Origin: Sedimentisphaerales bacterium
GTDB taxonomy: Bacteria > Planctomycetota > Phycisphaerae > Sedimentisphaerales > Anaerobacaceae
Assembly (NCBI GenBank): GCA_016927855.1
Contig: JAFGLV010000162.1
Location: forward strand, 45,785 to 109,784
Reading direction: 5' to 3'
Length of the DNA stretch: 64,000 bases
Part shown: piece by piece, positions 8,743 to 17,576 of the stretch
Position numbering within the stretch: the stretch's first letter is position 1
How the letters are laid out: every line of letters starts with the position of its first letter
Translations under genes and position numbers: made by a program
The notes under the pieces: generated by a model
What the model was told of the DNA's origin: nothing
The model's database searches: none
The model's input: only the letters and a program-made list of their open reading frames with translations

Positions 8743-11586
8743 ATGACTTTACGTGTTACCCGTCTGAGATGTGAGTACCTCGTCGATCCCCTGGGTATCG
8801 GCGAGGTCAAACCGCGTTTGAGCTGGAATATCGAATCGCAGCGGCGAGGCGCGCGGCAGACGGCCTGGCGGGTCCGCGTGGCTTCCTCGGTGCAGCGCCT
8901 GACTCAGGGCGAAACCGACCTATGGGATAGCGGCCGCGTCGAAGATGACCGCACTGCACACATCGAATACGCCGGGGCGCCACTCGTCTCCCGGATGGCC
9001 TGTCACTGGCAGGTCCAGGTCTGGGACGAGCAGGGCGCTACTGCTGCGTCCGAACCGGCTTTCTGGACGATGGGATTGTTGGAGCCGACCGACTGGCAGG
9101 CGCATTGGATCGCTGCCGATCCCGCCTATCTGGCGCGGGCCCACCATGCGATCGAATCGACTCGAACCGAGCCAGGCACGCCGCCCTGGTTTCGCAAGAC
9201 GTTCGAGGTCAACGGGCCGGTCAAGCGAGCCACGCTGTACGCCACGGCGCGCGGTCTGTTCGAGTGTCACCTCAACGGCAAACGTGTAGGCGAGGACATC
9301 TTCGCGCCGGAATGGACCGACTACGACAGCCGCATCCAATATCGCACGTACGACGTGACCGAGCAGGTGCAATCCGGCGCTAACGCGCTGGGTGCCGTGC
9401 TGGGCGACGGGTGGTACAGTGGCTACGTAGGCTGGCAGGAAACGCGTGGGCGCTACGGACTGCGCAACAGCCTGATGCTCCAACTGGAGATTGAGCTGGA
9501 GAACGGCACGCGCCAGATCGTAGTCACCGACGATTCCTGGCGTTGCGCCGCCGGGCCGATAGTGTTTTCCGATTTCATGATGGGCGAGACATACGACGCG
9601 CGTCACGAGCTGGATGGTTGGGCAGAGGCCGGCTTCGATGATCTAAGCTGGTCGGCTGTCGAGGAGGTCACCGGGCCGAACGTCCCGTTGGTCTCCCAGC
9701 CCAGCGAGCCGGTGCGCGTCGTCGGGACCATCGAGCCGGTATCGGTCAACGAGATCCGACCGGGCGTTTTCAACTACGATCTGGGCCAGAATATCAGCGG
9801 CTGGGTTCGCCTGCGCATCAGCGGATCGGCCGGCACTCGCGTGACCCTGCGCCATGGTGAGCGCCTCGATCCTGACGGTACGCTCTATACCGAAAACCTG
9901 CGTCGCGCCAAAGCTACCGACGTGTACGTCCTACGCGGCAAGGGCGAGGAAGTCTGGCAACCACGCTTCACCTTCCACGGATTCCAGTACATCGAGGTCA
10001 GCGGCTTGCCCTCTGCGCCGAGAGCTGGCGCGATCATCGGCTGCGTCGTCCACTCCGCGACGCCGCCGGCCGGGACGTTCGAGTGCTCGCATCCGCTGGT
10101 CAACCGGCTGTGGCGCAACGCCTACTGGAGTCAGAAAGACAACTTCCTCAGCGTGCCGACGGATTGTCCCCAGCGCGACGAGCGCCTGGGCTGGATGGGC
10201 GACGCGCAGGTTTTCCTGCGCACCGCCACCTGCAATATGGACGTCGCGGCGTTCTTCACCAAGTGGATGGTCGACGTCGAGGACGCCCAGACGCCTGACG
10301 GCGTCTTTCCCGACACCGCGCCGCGGCTGCGGGAAGACGACAACTTCGTCGGTCTCGACGGTCTCGGCGGCGCGGCCGGCTGGGCGGACGCCGGCGTGAT
10401 TGTCCCCTGGACGATCTGGCGCGTGTACGGCGACCGGCGCATCATCGAGCGCTACTACGACGCGATGGCGGCCTGGCTGGACTGTATCGAGCGAACCAAC
10501 CCCGACGGCATACGGCGTCACGAGCTGGGCAACAACTACGGAGATTGGCTCTGCATCCCGTCAGACACGAGCTTTCGCACGCAGTCGCCGATGAAGACTC
10601 TGCTGGCGACCGCGTATTGGGCGGACGATGCAGCCAAACTGTCGCGCATGGCGCGCGAGATCGGGCGGACGGACGACGCCGACCGTTTCGATGCCATGTT
10701 CGAGCACGTGCGCGCGGCGTTTCAAAGCGAATTCGTGTCGCGCCGTGTCGCGGGCATCTTGCCCGCGCGTGCCGAAGGCGTCTCGCCTTCGGATCGCGTG
10801 CAGGCTTGTCCTGAGCGAAGCCGAAGGGATGCACGCGACACACGAGGGCAAGATGCCCTCGACACACCGCTGACAGTCGAGACGCAGACGGCGTACCTGT
10901 TAGCTCTTGCGTTCGACCTGCTGCCGGAAGCGGTCCGGCCGGTCGCGGCCGAGCATTTGGTGGAGAACATCAAGAATCTCGACTGGCACCTGAGCACAGG
11001 CTTCGTCGGGATCAGTCACCTGAATCCGACGCTGACCGCGATCGGCCGGGCCGATGTCGCCTGGCGGCTGCTGCTCAACGAGGACTATCCTTCGTGGCTC
11101 TACCCGGTCCGACACGGTGCCACGACGATCTGGGAACGCTGGAACGGCTGGACCGAGGAAGAGGGCTTCTTCAATCCGCAGATGAATTCCTTCAACCACT
11201 ACTCGCTCGGCTCAGTCGGCGAATGGCTCTATCGGTGCGTCGCCGGCATCGAACTCGACCCGCAGGTCAACGCGTTCAAGCATTTCGTGATCCGGCCCTA
11301 TCCCGGCGGCTCTCTCGCGCACGCCCGAGCCACGTACCAGTCTCTATACGGAACCATCGAAAGCGGTTGGCAGAGGCAGGGCAAGGCTCTGACCCTGGAG
11401 GTCACCATCCCGGCCAACACCGCCGCTCGCGTCTACGTACCCAGCGATGAAGGCACACCCGTCCTCGAAGGCGACACACCCGCAGAGAAGGCCGCCGGCA
11501 TCAAGTCGGTCGGCCGCGAAGGATCGTTCACCGTATACCGAGTCCCAGCAGGGAGGTATCGCTTTACGAGTACGGACTCGGGGTGA
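8743..11586 (+). CDS. alpha-L-rhamnosidase, GH78, cytoplasmic form
   Basis: 947 aa from MTLRVTRLRCEYLVDPLGIG; a longer reading from 8671 overlaps the previous gene. No signal peptide, so it should act inside the cell on imported rhamnosides. The architecture is that of GH78: N-terminal beta domains (HLNGKRVGEDIFAPEWTDY), then an (alpha/alpha)6 barrel with DCPQRDERLGWMGDAQVF from residue 474, which carries the general-acid region, and a C-terminal beta domain. Residues about 668-708 are translated from an inserted repeat (10744-10866), including ACPERSRRDARDTRGQD; the sequence resumes with VETQTAYLLALAFDLLP, so the frame is intact. The insertion sits in a helix-loop region of the barrel and may reduce activity. 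Confidence 0.93.
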   Translation: MTLRVTRLRCEYLVDPLGIGEVKPRLSWNIESQRRGARQTAWRVRVASSVQRLTQGETDLWDSGRVEDDRTAHIEYAGAPLVSRMACHWQVQVWDEQGATAASEPAFWTMGLLEPTDWQAHWIAADPAYLARAHHAIESTRTEPGTPPWFRKTFEVNGPVKRATLYATARGLFECHLNGKRVGEDIFAPEWTDYDSRIQYRTYDVTEQVQSGANALGAVLGDGWYSGYVGWQETRGRYGLRNSLMLQLEIELENGTRQIVVTDDSWRCAAGPIVFSDFMMGETYDARHELDGWAEAGFDDLSWSAVEEVTGPNVPLVSQPSEPVRVVGTIEPVSVNEIRPGVFNYDLGQNISGWVRLRISGSAGTRVTLRHGERLDPDGTLYTENLRRAKATDVYVLRGKGEEVWQPRFTFHGFQYIEVSGLPSAPRAGAIIGCVVHSATPPAGTFECSHPLVNRLWRNAYWSQKDNFLSVPTDCPQRDERLGWMGDAQVFLRTATCNMDVAAFFTKWMVDVEDAQTPDGVFPDTAPRLREDDNFVGLDGLGGAAGWADAGVIVPWTIWRVYGDRRIIERYYDAMAAWLDCIERTNPDGIRRHELGNNYGDWLCIPSDTSFRTQSPMKTLLATAYWADDAAKLSRMAREIGRTDDADRFDAMFEHVRAAFQSEFVSRRVAGILPARAEGVSPSDRVQACPERSRRDARDTRGQDALDTPLTVETQTAYLLALAFDLLPEAVRPVAAEHLVENIKNLDWHLSTGFVGISHLNPTLTAIGRADVAWRLLLNEDYPSWLYPVRHGATTIWERWNGWTEEEGFFNPQMNSFNHYSLGSVGEWLYRCVAGIELDPQVNAFKHFVIRPYPGGSLAHARATYQSLYGTIESGWQRQGKALTLEVTIPANTAARVYVPSDEGTPVLEGDTPAEKAAGIKSVGREGSFTVYRVPAGRYRFTSTDSG
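10744..10866. repeat. composite palindromic repeat inside the GH78 gene
   Basis: Three hairpin units: GCGGGCATCTTGCCCGC, CCGAAGGCGTCTCGCCTTCGG and GAGGGCAAGATGCCCTC, flanked by GTGTCGC and GACACAC-like ends. The middle contains a CCTGAGCGAAGCCGAAGGG stretch common in repeat-rich bacterial genomes. The host reading frame passes straight through. Confidence 0.85.
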
Positions 11587-11658
11587 GATAGAGACTCTAT
11601 TCGGCCGTGGTTTTGCGGCCCACGGATCAAATTGAGAAGCAGTATTAGAGGGGATACC

Positions 11659-11922
11659 ATGCCGAAGGTGATCGCTGTTGAGAAGGGCGAGAATCTGAAT
11701 CCAGCCGAGGCTATCTTCGTTTTCGACAATCAGCCTGATCGACCAATGCGGTGATGGCAAGGCTATGCATGGGAATCATTGGATTTGCCCGTAGAGGTGT
11801 TTCGGCGTGAATATGGTGGCTATAGACCATGCGAAGTAGAGCTGCCGACCGATTGGGAAGAAGGCTACATGGTTGTTGTCAACGGAGAGGCGAAGTTCCA
11901 GTATGGTCAATCCAAACGGTGA
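11659..11922 (+). pseudogene. 88-codon ORF interrupted by one in-frame TGA
   Basis: ATG at 11659 has GAGGGG 6 nt upstream and reads MPKVIAVEKGENLNPAEAIF..., then a TGA at 11752-11754. The same frame continues open for 55 more codons to a second TGA (WQGYAWESLDLPVEVFRREY... EEGYMVVVNGEAKFQYGQSK). Composition is protein-like on both sides, so this is either a nonsense mutation (a Trp TGG to TGA is one base), a sequencing error or, less likely, a recoded stop. The product is unrecognised. It is AT-richer than the neighbours. Confidence 0.5.
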
Positions 11923-12013
11923 GTCCATATACTGGGCTTCGGCTTATGCTGCGTTTGCTTGCTGCCCCATAGGGCTCTGCTTTGCCCATTCAGTGTGAAG
12001 AACGAGTCTGAAC

Positions 12014-14284
12014 CTACGGCAGTTTGCCCCCGGCCGCGAGCCAGTTCAGGTATTCCTCGAGGTTGGTGTAACCATCGGCGTCGGCGTCCGCAGCGCCGTC
12101 GGCGGGGTCGTCCGGATCGGATCCGTGCTGCTCTTCCCACGCTCCCGGCATACCGTCGCCATCCGTGTCCCAGTCGGCGGGACGTCTGATCTCAGGGTAG
12201 TCCTCCCAACTGCCGACGTCCTCTTGGGAGTCAGGCAGTCCAGGCAGGCCCGACTTGTTGCCCTTGTAGGTGACTGTCCCGTTGCGGGTTTCCTCGATCA
12301 CGCGCTTGTCATGGTCGTCGAGCACGGGCACGTTGCAGCCGACGTCGGCCAGGACGCTCTCGTATGCCTCCTGGGCGGAGTGAGTCGTGACATAGGGGGG
12401 GAAGAACGGGCTGTCCACGGTGACCGGAGCATCCTGCCTGCCCTGTGGTTTCATCCCGGCGAAGGGCCCCTTGGGGCCCTCGGGTCCCGATATCCCCGCC
12501 ATGATGTTGCCTTCCACGTAGTACTGCTGGGGCCCGAAAGCAGGATTCTCGAACTGCGGAGTGAGGTAGGTCTTCTTCGTGGACGCGGGGCCGGGTTTGT
12601 AGTAGTTGTTGACGAATTGCACCTCTTTGGCGCCGCCGTCGGTGGTGCGATGGCCCCAGTTGTAGACGACGTTGTTGCGGATGTCCAGGTCGCCTGTATG
12701 TCTGCCGGCTTTGTCCAATCCGCCCGCCAGGCTCCAGTTGCGACCGGCGCAGTGAGCCAGCAGGTTGTGATGGAAGCTGCCGATGTCTCCGCCGATGCTC
12801 GCGGCGTAGCCATGCTGCTTGCCTGGCTCGTAGTTAGCGTGCCCGGCGATGTTGAGCGCCTCGGAGATGAGGCAGCGCTGGAGGGTGATGTTGCGCGCCG
12901 CACGCGAGCTGAACGTCTCGTCCTGGGTCCAACTGAGGGAGCAGTGGTCGATGATGCAATGATCGCTGGCCGCCAGGCCCATACCGTCCATGGTCTTACC
13001 CGCCAGGTTTCCCAGTCGCAGGCGGACGTGACGGATGATCGTGTCGCTTGCGCCGAGCCCGCCAAAGGTGTAGTTGCGGATGCAGATGCCTTTGCCCGGC
13101 GCCGTCTGTCCGGCGACCGTAAGGAAGGGATTGTGGAAGACCAGCTTGCTTTCCAGTGAGATCAGGCCGCTGACGTCGAAGACCACGGTGCGTGGTCCTT
13201 CTGCCTCGACGGCTTCGCGCAGGCTGCCCGGACCACTGTCGTTGAGGTTGGTGACGTGATAGACGCGTCCGCCGCGACCGCCGAGCGCGAAACGCCCGTA
13301 CCCCTCCGCTCCCGGAAACGCCAGATGCCGCACGCGAAAGCTCCAGATGTCGCCTAGTGCGACGCGACCGTTCGCGTCGATTTCGTCCACGCGCCAACAG
13401 TAATGCAGCAGGCTATCGTTGTCGACGATGTCGGCGCTGCAGCGAGCCGATTCAACCGTATCGACCAAAAGCGAAGAACTTGGCTCAGCTACAGCAAGTG
13501 CACTTGCAGCGACTTCTGGATCGCGGTTCGAAGCGACATACACGCGGTGGCGCACCGCGCCGGCAGCAGGCGTCCAGCTCAGTTGCACCGCGCCGCTGTC
13601 GCCGTCGGCGTGCAGGTCGCCATGAAAAGGCGCCGGTTTGCAGGCTTGGCGTCTGGGGTCCTGCGCGTCGATCTCGAAAGCGTTGAGGATCGTGTTCTTG
13701 GCTCCGCCGGTTCCTTCTGATTCGACGCGCACCACAACCGGCTGTCCCGGCCGTGCCTCGAATGCTACGAACGCGCTCGCTACATCGTCGTCAACGGTCA
13801 CCTGGCACGACGCGACCAGACCACGAACCTGAGGTTCGCCGTCCACCGAGACGGTGTAAGGTCCGACGTCTCCGTCCCAGATCGAATTGTGATACGTAAC
13901 CAGCGTGTGCGGACCGGCCTCAAGGCCTTCCAGCACGACTTCGATGGCGCCGTCAGTGACGAAGACGCCGTCACAGGCCATGCACGCCCCGGCCGCCAGC
14001 GCCTTCTTGTACCACTGGCCTTCGAGCGCGGAGCCTGACGCGGTGCCTTGGCGCAACGTGACGCTGACGGAGCCGAACTTGCGCGTTGCCGCCCGGCCAT
14101 TCGGGACCTGCCATTCCTGCCAATTCGGCGCGCCTGTGTCGTTACGGCGGAAATCCGGGCTCACGTCCACGCGGAGAGGCGTGAGCTGAGCCGCCTGGGC
14201 CGGGCTTTCGGACTGGACTACCCCTGCGACGGTCACGAGCACCGCTACGACAAATGCGACGACGTTTCTCATGCTGCGATTCAT
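12014..14284 (-). CDS. secreted pectate lyase (PL1-like) with FN3-like region and calcium-tag C-terminus
   Basis: 756 aa. Signal peptide in the first ~30 residues (MNRSMRNVVAFVVAVLVTVA... AQA). A beta-sandwich region of about 170 residues (possible malectin/CBM-like, TLVTYHNSIWDGDVG) and an FN3-like segment (VQLSWTPAAGAVRHRVYV) precede the parallel beta-helix lyase domain, which starts LAFPGAEGYGRFALGGRGG near residue 325 and contains TVAGQTAPGKGICI and IIDHCSLSWTQDE. The last ~55 residues hold DTDGDGMPGAWEEQ and DADADGYTNLEEYLN, acidic calcium-loop tags shared with the lyases at 41047 and 54637. It should cut pectic galacturonan by beta-elimination outside the cytoplasm. Transcribed alone; a GH78 gene and the broken ORF converge on it from the left. 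Confidence 0.88.
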   Translation of the reverse strand: MNRSMRNVVAFVVAVLVTVAGVVQSESPAQAAQLTPLRVDVSPDFRRNDTGAPNWQEWQVPNGRAATRKFGSVSVTLRQGTASGSALEGQWYKKALAAGACMACDGVFVTDGAIEVVLEGLEAGPHTLVTYHNSIWDGDVGPYTVSVDGEPQVRGLVASCQVTVDDDVASAFVAFEARPGQPVVVRVESEGTGGAKNTILNAFEIDAQDPRRQACKPAPFHGDLHADGDSGAVQLSWTPAAGAVRHRVYVASNRDPEVAASALAVAEPSSSLLVDTVESARCSADIVDNDSLLHYCWRVDEIDANGRVALGDIWSFRVRHLAFPGAEGYGRFALGGRGGRVYHVTNLNDSGPGSLREAVEAEGPRTVVFDVSGLISLESKLVFHNPFLTVAGQTAPGKGICIRNYTFGGLGASDTIIRHVRLRLGNLAGKTMDGMGLAASDHCIIDHCSLSWTQDETFSSRAARNITLQRCLISEALNIAGHANYEPGKQHGYAASIGGDIGSFHHNLLAHCAGRNWSLAGGLDKAGRHTGDLDIRNNVVYNWGHRTTDGGAKEVQFVNNYYKPGPASTKKTYLTPQFENPAFGPQQYYVEGNIMAGISGPEGPKGPFAGMKPQGRQDAPVTVDSPFFPPYVTTHSAQEAYESVLADVGCNVPVLDDHDKRVIEETRNGTVTYKGNKSGLPGLPDSQEDVGSWEDYPEIRRPADWDTDGDGMPGAWEEQHGSDPDDPADGAADADADGYTNLEEYLNWLAAGGKLP

Positions 14285-14401
14285 AGAATCACCACCTTAC
14301 CTGAGTTGAGAGCTCACCCTGCGACTCTGAAATCGTTGGCTGCCGAGCCTATAGCCTAAGGTCTACCGGCGAGTGCGTCAAGCTCGTCCGTCGTGACGCC
14401 T

Positions 14402-14454
14402 GTAGGGGCAACCCCCTGTGGTTGCCCAGGGCGGGCACGGGGACCCGCCCCTAC
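14402..14454. repeat. palindromic repeat, GGGGCAACCCC family, copy 2
   Basis: GTAGGGGCAACCCCCTGTGG begins a double hairpin that ends CCCGCCCCTAC. GTAG/CTAC ends are intact. Near-identical to the copy at 40653. Confidence 0.92.
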
Positions 14455-14540
14455 GCATGTGCTGACGGGTACATTGCGAACGGACTGCTTGTTGACGTTC
14501 TGTCGCTGCGACGGCATACTGGTGGCATCTGCGTGGCCCC

Positions 14541-14590
14541 GTAGGTCGTGCGTCCCGCACGAGAAGGCGAGCGGGGACGCTCGCCCTACT
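14541..14590. repeat. palindromic repeat, GTAGGTCGTGCGTCCCGCACG family, copy 1
   Basis: Starts GTAGGTCGTGCGTCCCGCAC and closes with GCGAGCGGGGACGCTCGC followed by CCTACT. The related copy at 51141-51197 is in the opposite orientation and lies inside a gene. Confidence 0.85.
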
Positions 14591-14604
14591 TTGAAAGGCG
14601 GATC

Positions 14605-15432
14605 GTGACGGACACTATCGGCGAGCTTCAGGAGATCGCACGTCAGATTCGGATCGACGTCGTGACGACGATCCATAAGGCCGGTGACGGTCATCCCGGC
14701 GCCGCTCTCTCGGCGACGGACCTGATCGCGGCGCTGTACTTTCGCGTCATGAAGGTCGATCCGGCCCGGCCGGACTGGGCCGAGCGCGACCGCTTTGTCC
14801 TGTCCAAAGGTCATGCGTGTCCCGCTCTTTACGCGGCGTTGGCCAGAAAGGGCTACTTCTCGCACGACGATCTCGTCGGACTGCGTTCACTCGGATCGCA
14901 CTTGCAGGGACATCCTGACATGAACAAGACTCTCGGTATCGACTTCACCTCCGGCTCGCTGGGCAATGGCGTCTCCATCGGACTGGGCATGGTCTTGGCT
15001 GGACGCGTCACGCGACTCGATTATTTCGTGTACGTCGTGACCGGCGATGGCGAGATCGAGGAGGGTGTCGTCTGGGAAGCGGCGATGTCCGCCGCGAAGT
15101 ACCGCGCGGGACGACTGATCGTCTTCGTAGACAACAACGGCATCCAAAGCGGCGGTCCCGTAGAGCAGGTCAGTGGGCTCTACCCGATCCTGCCGAAATG
15201 GGAAGCCTTCGGCTGGCACTGCCAGGAGATCGACGGACACGATTTCAGCCAGATCCTCTCCGCCGTCGAGGACACGCAGATGGAGGCTGAGCGGCCCTCT
15301 TTGATCCTGGCTCATACTGTCAAAGGCCAGGGAGTCCCGTTCATGATCGGTGATAACTCCTGGCACAAACGGGTGCCGACGCGACAGGAATACGAAGAAG
15401 CGATGCGCGCTCTGGGAGGGCCGGTCTGGTGA
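14605..15432 (+). CDS. transketolase, N-terminal (ThDP-binding) subunit
   Basis: 275 aa from a GTG at 14605 (VTDTIGELQEIARQIRIDVV) with AAAGG upstream; the longer ATG reading begins inside a repeat. KAGDGHPGAALSATDLI, SKGHACPALYAALA and the thiamine-diphosphate motif GDGEIEEGVVWEAAM...DNNG mark it as the first half of a split transketolase. It is translationally coupled to the second half (GTGA overlap at 15429). Together they transfer two-carbon ketol units among sugar phosphates. In this operon, with RhaT and a BASS-like carrier, the pair probably serves a sugar-specific catabolic route rather than the housekeeping pentose pathway. Confidence 0.92.
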   Translation: MTDTIGELQEIARQIRIDVVTTIHKAGDGHPGAALSATDLIAALYFRVMKVDPARPDWAERDRFVLSKGHACPALYAALARKGYFSHDDLVGLRSLGSHLQGHPDMNKTLGIDFTSGSLGNGVSIGLGMVLAGRVTRLDYFVYVVTGDGEIEEGVVWEAAMSAAKYRAGRLIVFVDNNGIQSGGPVEQVSGLYPILPKWEAFGWHCQEIDGHDFSQILSAVEDTQMEAERPSLILAHTVKGQGVPFMIGDNSWHKRVPTRQEYEEAMRALGGPVW

Positions 15433-16388
15433 CGCAGACGGGAAACACGCGCATCGCCTTCATCGAGACCTTGACCGAGATCGCGGCGCAAGACCCGACA
15501 GCGGCTCTGGTGTGCGCGGATTCGATCCTGGTGGTCAAGGGGCAGGCCTTCGCCCAGAAGTATCCCGAGCGTTTTGTGGACGTCGGGATCGCCGAGCAGA
15601 ATGCGGTCGCGTGCGCCGCCGGCATGGCGTCCTGTGGTCTGGTCCCGTTCGTCGCGACGTACGCCGGTTTCATCACCATGCGCGCCTGCGAACAGGTTCG
15701 CACGTTCGTGGCTTATCCGCATCTGAACGTCAAGCTCATCGGCGCCAACGGAGGCATCTCGGCAGGCGAGCGGGAGGGTGTGACCCATCAATTCTTCGAG
15801 GACCTCGGTATCGTGCGCACCATCGCGGGTATCACGGTCGTGGTCCCAGCCGATGAAGCGCAGGTCAGACACGCGACACGCGCCATCCACAAAACCCCCG
15901 GTCCCGCCTACATGCGCATCGGTAGCGGGCGCGACCCGCTCGTGGACTGCGAAGATGTGCCTTTCGAATTGGGCAAGGTCCGCGTCCTCGCGGATCATGG
16001 AAACGACGTCGTGCTTTTTGCCAACGGCTTCGTCGTCAACCGCGCGCTAGCGGCGGCTGACGTCCTGAGCCGGCAAGGGGTCCATCCCACGGTGGTCGAT
16101 GTCCACACGCTCAAGCCGCTGGACCGGGAAGCGATTGTGGACCTGCTCAGGCAAACCGGCGCCGCCGTGACGGTCGAGGACCACAACATCATCGGCGGTC
16201 TGGGCAGCGCCATCGCGGAGCTCAGCGCCGAGGCGTGTCCCACACCGGTCATGCGCATCGGGCTTCGCGACACCTACCCGCGCTCCGGCGAACCGGGACC
16301 GCTGCTGGATTACTACCATATCGGTGTGGCGGATATTGTCGAAGCGGCAAAGAGAGCGATGCAAATGAGAGACCGGAAGGTCAGGTGA
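15429..16388 (+). CDS. transketolase, C-terminal subunit
   Basis: 319 aa from a GTG that overlaps the previous stop. RFVDVGIAEQNAVACAAGMA is the pyrimidine-binding/central transketolase motif with the catalytic Glu (IAEQN), followed by PFVATYAGFITMRACEQVR and a transketolase C-terminal domain (VTVEDHNIIGGLGSAIAEL). Length and split match two-gene transketolases such as those of archaea and several anaerobes. The next gene begins within 7-40 bp, so the operon continues. Confidence 0.93.
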   Translation: MTQTGNTRIAFIETLTEIAAQDPTAALVCADSILVVKGQAFAQKYPERFVDVGIAEQNAVACAAGMASCGLVPFVATYAGFITMRACEQVRTFVAYPHLNVKLIGANGGISAGEREGVTHQFFEDLGIVRTIAGITVVVPADEAQVRHATRAIHKTPGPAYMRIGSGRDPLVDCEDVPFELGKVRVLADHGNDVVLFANGFVVNRALAAADVLSRQGVHPTVVDVHTLKPLDREAIVDLLRQTGAAVTVEDHNIIGGLGSAIAELSAEACPTPVMRIGLRDTYPRSGEPGPLLDYYHIGVADIVEAAKRAMQMRDRKVR

Positions 16389-16394
16389 ACGAGT

Positions 16395-17576
16395 TTGCCT
16401 CAGGCGAAGCGCACAACTGAGCGTATGATGGCTTTGGTCTGTCGTGCGTGCTTGTACCTTTCTGGCGCGAGTGTTCTCTGCCTGGTCGGCTTCTGGATCG
16501 GAGGTCGCTTGGCCGGCTGTCGCGCAGCGGCTGTCGCTTGTCCGGTTTTCCTGGCCATCGGTCTGACCAGAGTGCCTTCCTTGAGGGGCTATCGTTATAC
16601 GGTCTGCATCATCGCGGCCGTGGTGGCGGCCATGGTCTATCCCCAGCCGTTTCGTGTACTGGGCGGTGCCGGTCTCAGCCAAGAAGACCGCAAACTGCTC
16701 ATTCTGGTCGTGATCCAGGTCGTGATGTTTGGCATGGGTACCCAGATGAGTCCCAGGGATTTCCTGGGCGTGGTCAAGATGCCCAACGCGGTGATCATCG
16801 GTATCGCCTGCCAGTTTACCATCATGCCACTGGTCGGCCTCACGTTGGCCAGGACGTTTGGCTTTCCACCTGAGATCGGCGCCGGTATCATCCTGATCGG
16901 GTCTTGTTCCAGCGGTCTGGCATCCAACGTCATGACGTACCTGGCCGGTGCCAACCTGGCGCTGTCGGTCAGCCTGACGGCACTGGCGCAGTTGCTCGCA
17001 CCGGTTATGACGCCGCTCTGGATGAAGCTGCTGGCCAGCGAGATGGTCGAGGTCCGGTTCCTGGGGATGATGAAGGAGATCGCCCTTATGGTCCTGCTGC
17101 CGATCATGGCTGCCCTGATCTACAATTGGATTCGGAGGGACCGGCTCAAGCGTCTCCATCGTCTCATGCCGCTGCTGTCGATGGCCGGCATCATCTACTT
17201 CACGGCCATCACCACGGCTGCCGGCAGAGAGGATTTGCTGAAGATCGGCGTCCTGCTCTTTTTGGCGGCGCTTCTGCACAACACCGTGGGCTATCTGCTC
17301 GGGTATTGGGCGGCAAGACTCTCGGGGTTGGACCAAGAATCGTGCCGGACGATTGCCATCGAGGTCGGTCTCCAGAACGGCGGCATGGCGTCGGGCCTGG
17401 CCGGACGCATGGACAAGCTCGCCACCGTGGGCCTGGCGCCGGCGATTTTCAGTCCCTGGATGAACGTCTCCGGTTCCGTGCTGGCGAACTACTGGCGCAA
17501 ACACAAGGCCGAGCCGGCCACGGTCGACGTGGACGTCGAAAACACTCTCGTCTCCAAAGAAGGGTCTATTGCATGA
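16395..17576 (+). CDS. bile acid:sodium symporter (BASS)-like membrane transporter
   Basis: About 393 aa with 9-10 hydrophobic segments. LILVVIQVVMFGMGTQMSPRD near residue 100 and IILIGSCSSGLASNVMTYLA are the BASS/SBF family motifs, and IAIEVGLQNGGMASGLA is the second crossing-helix motif. The start is uncertain: TTG at 16395 has AGGTGA close upstream, ATG at 16425 (MMALVCRACLYLS) lacks one. BASS relatives carry organic acids such as pantothenate, pyruvate or bile acids, so an organic-acid substrate is plausible. Its stop overlaps the RhaT ATG (ATGA). Confidence 0.83.
   Translation: MPQAKRTTERMMALVCRACLYLSGASVLCLVGFWIGGRLAGCRAAAVACPVFLAIGLTRVPSLRGYRYTVCIIAAVVAAMVYPQPFRVLGGAGLSQEDRKLLILVVIQVVMFGMGTQMSPRDFLGVVKMPNAVIIGIACQFTIMPLVGLTLARTFGFPPEIGAGIILIGSCSSGLASNVMTYLAGANLALSVSLTALAQLLAPVMTPLWMKLLASEMVEVRFLGMMKEIALMVLLPIMAALIYNWIRRDRLKRLHRLMPLLSMAGIIYFTAITTAAGREDLLKIGVLLFLAALLHNTVGYLLGYWAARLSGLDQESCRTIAIEVGLQNGGMASGLAGRMDKLATVGLAPAIFSPWMNVSGSVLANYWRKHKAEPATVDVDVENTLVSKEGSIA

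Larger units (their letters stand above)
14285..14604. other. repeat-filled intergenic region
   Basis: 320 bases between the divergent lyase and transketolase genes. It holds two palindromic repeats (14402-14454 and 14541-14590) with about 86 bases of unique sequence between them. No convincing promoter hexamers or small ORF were found. Confidence 0.6.

Noticed and set aside
11752..11754. Selenocysteine codon
   Set aside because: No Cys/redox context or convincing SECIS hairpin; nonsense mutation is simpler.
16047..17504. 485-aa minus-strand ORF
   Set aside because: His/Arg/Asp/Gln-rich antisense of the BASS-like carrier; no hydrophobic or domain pattern.
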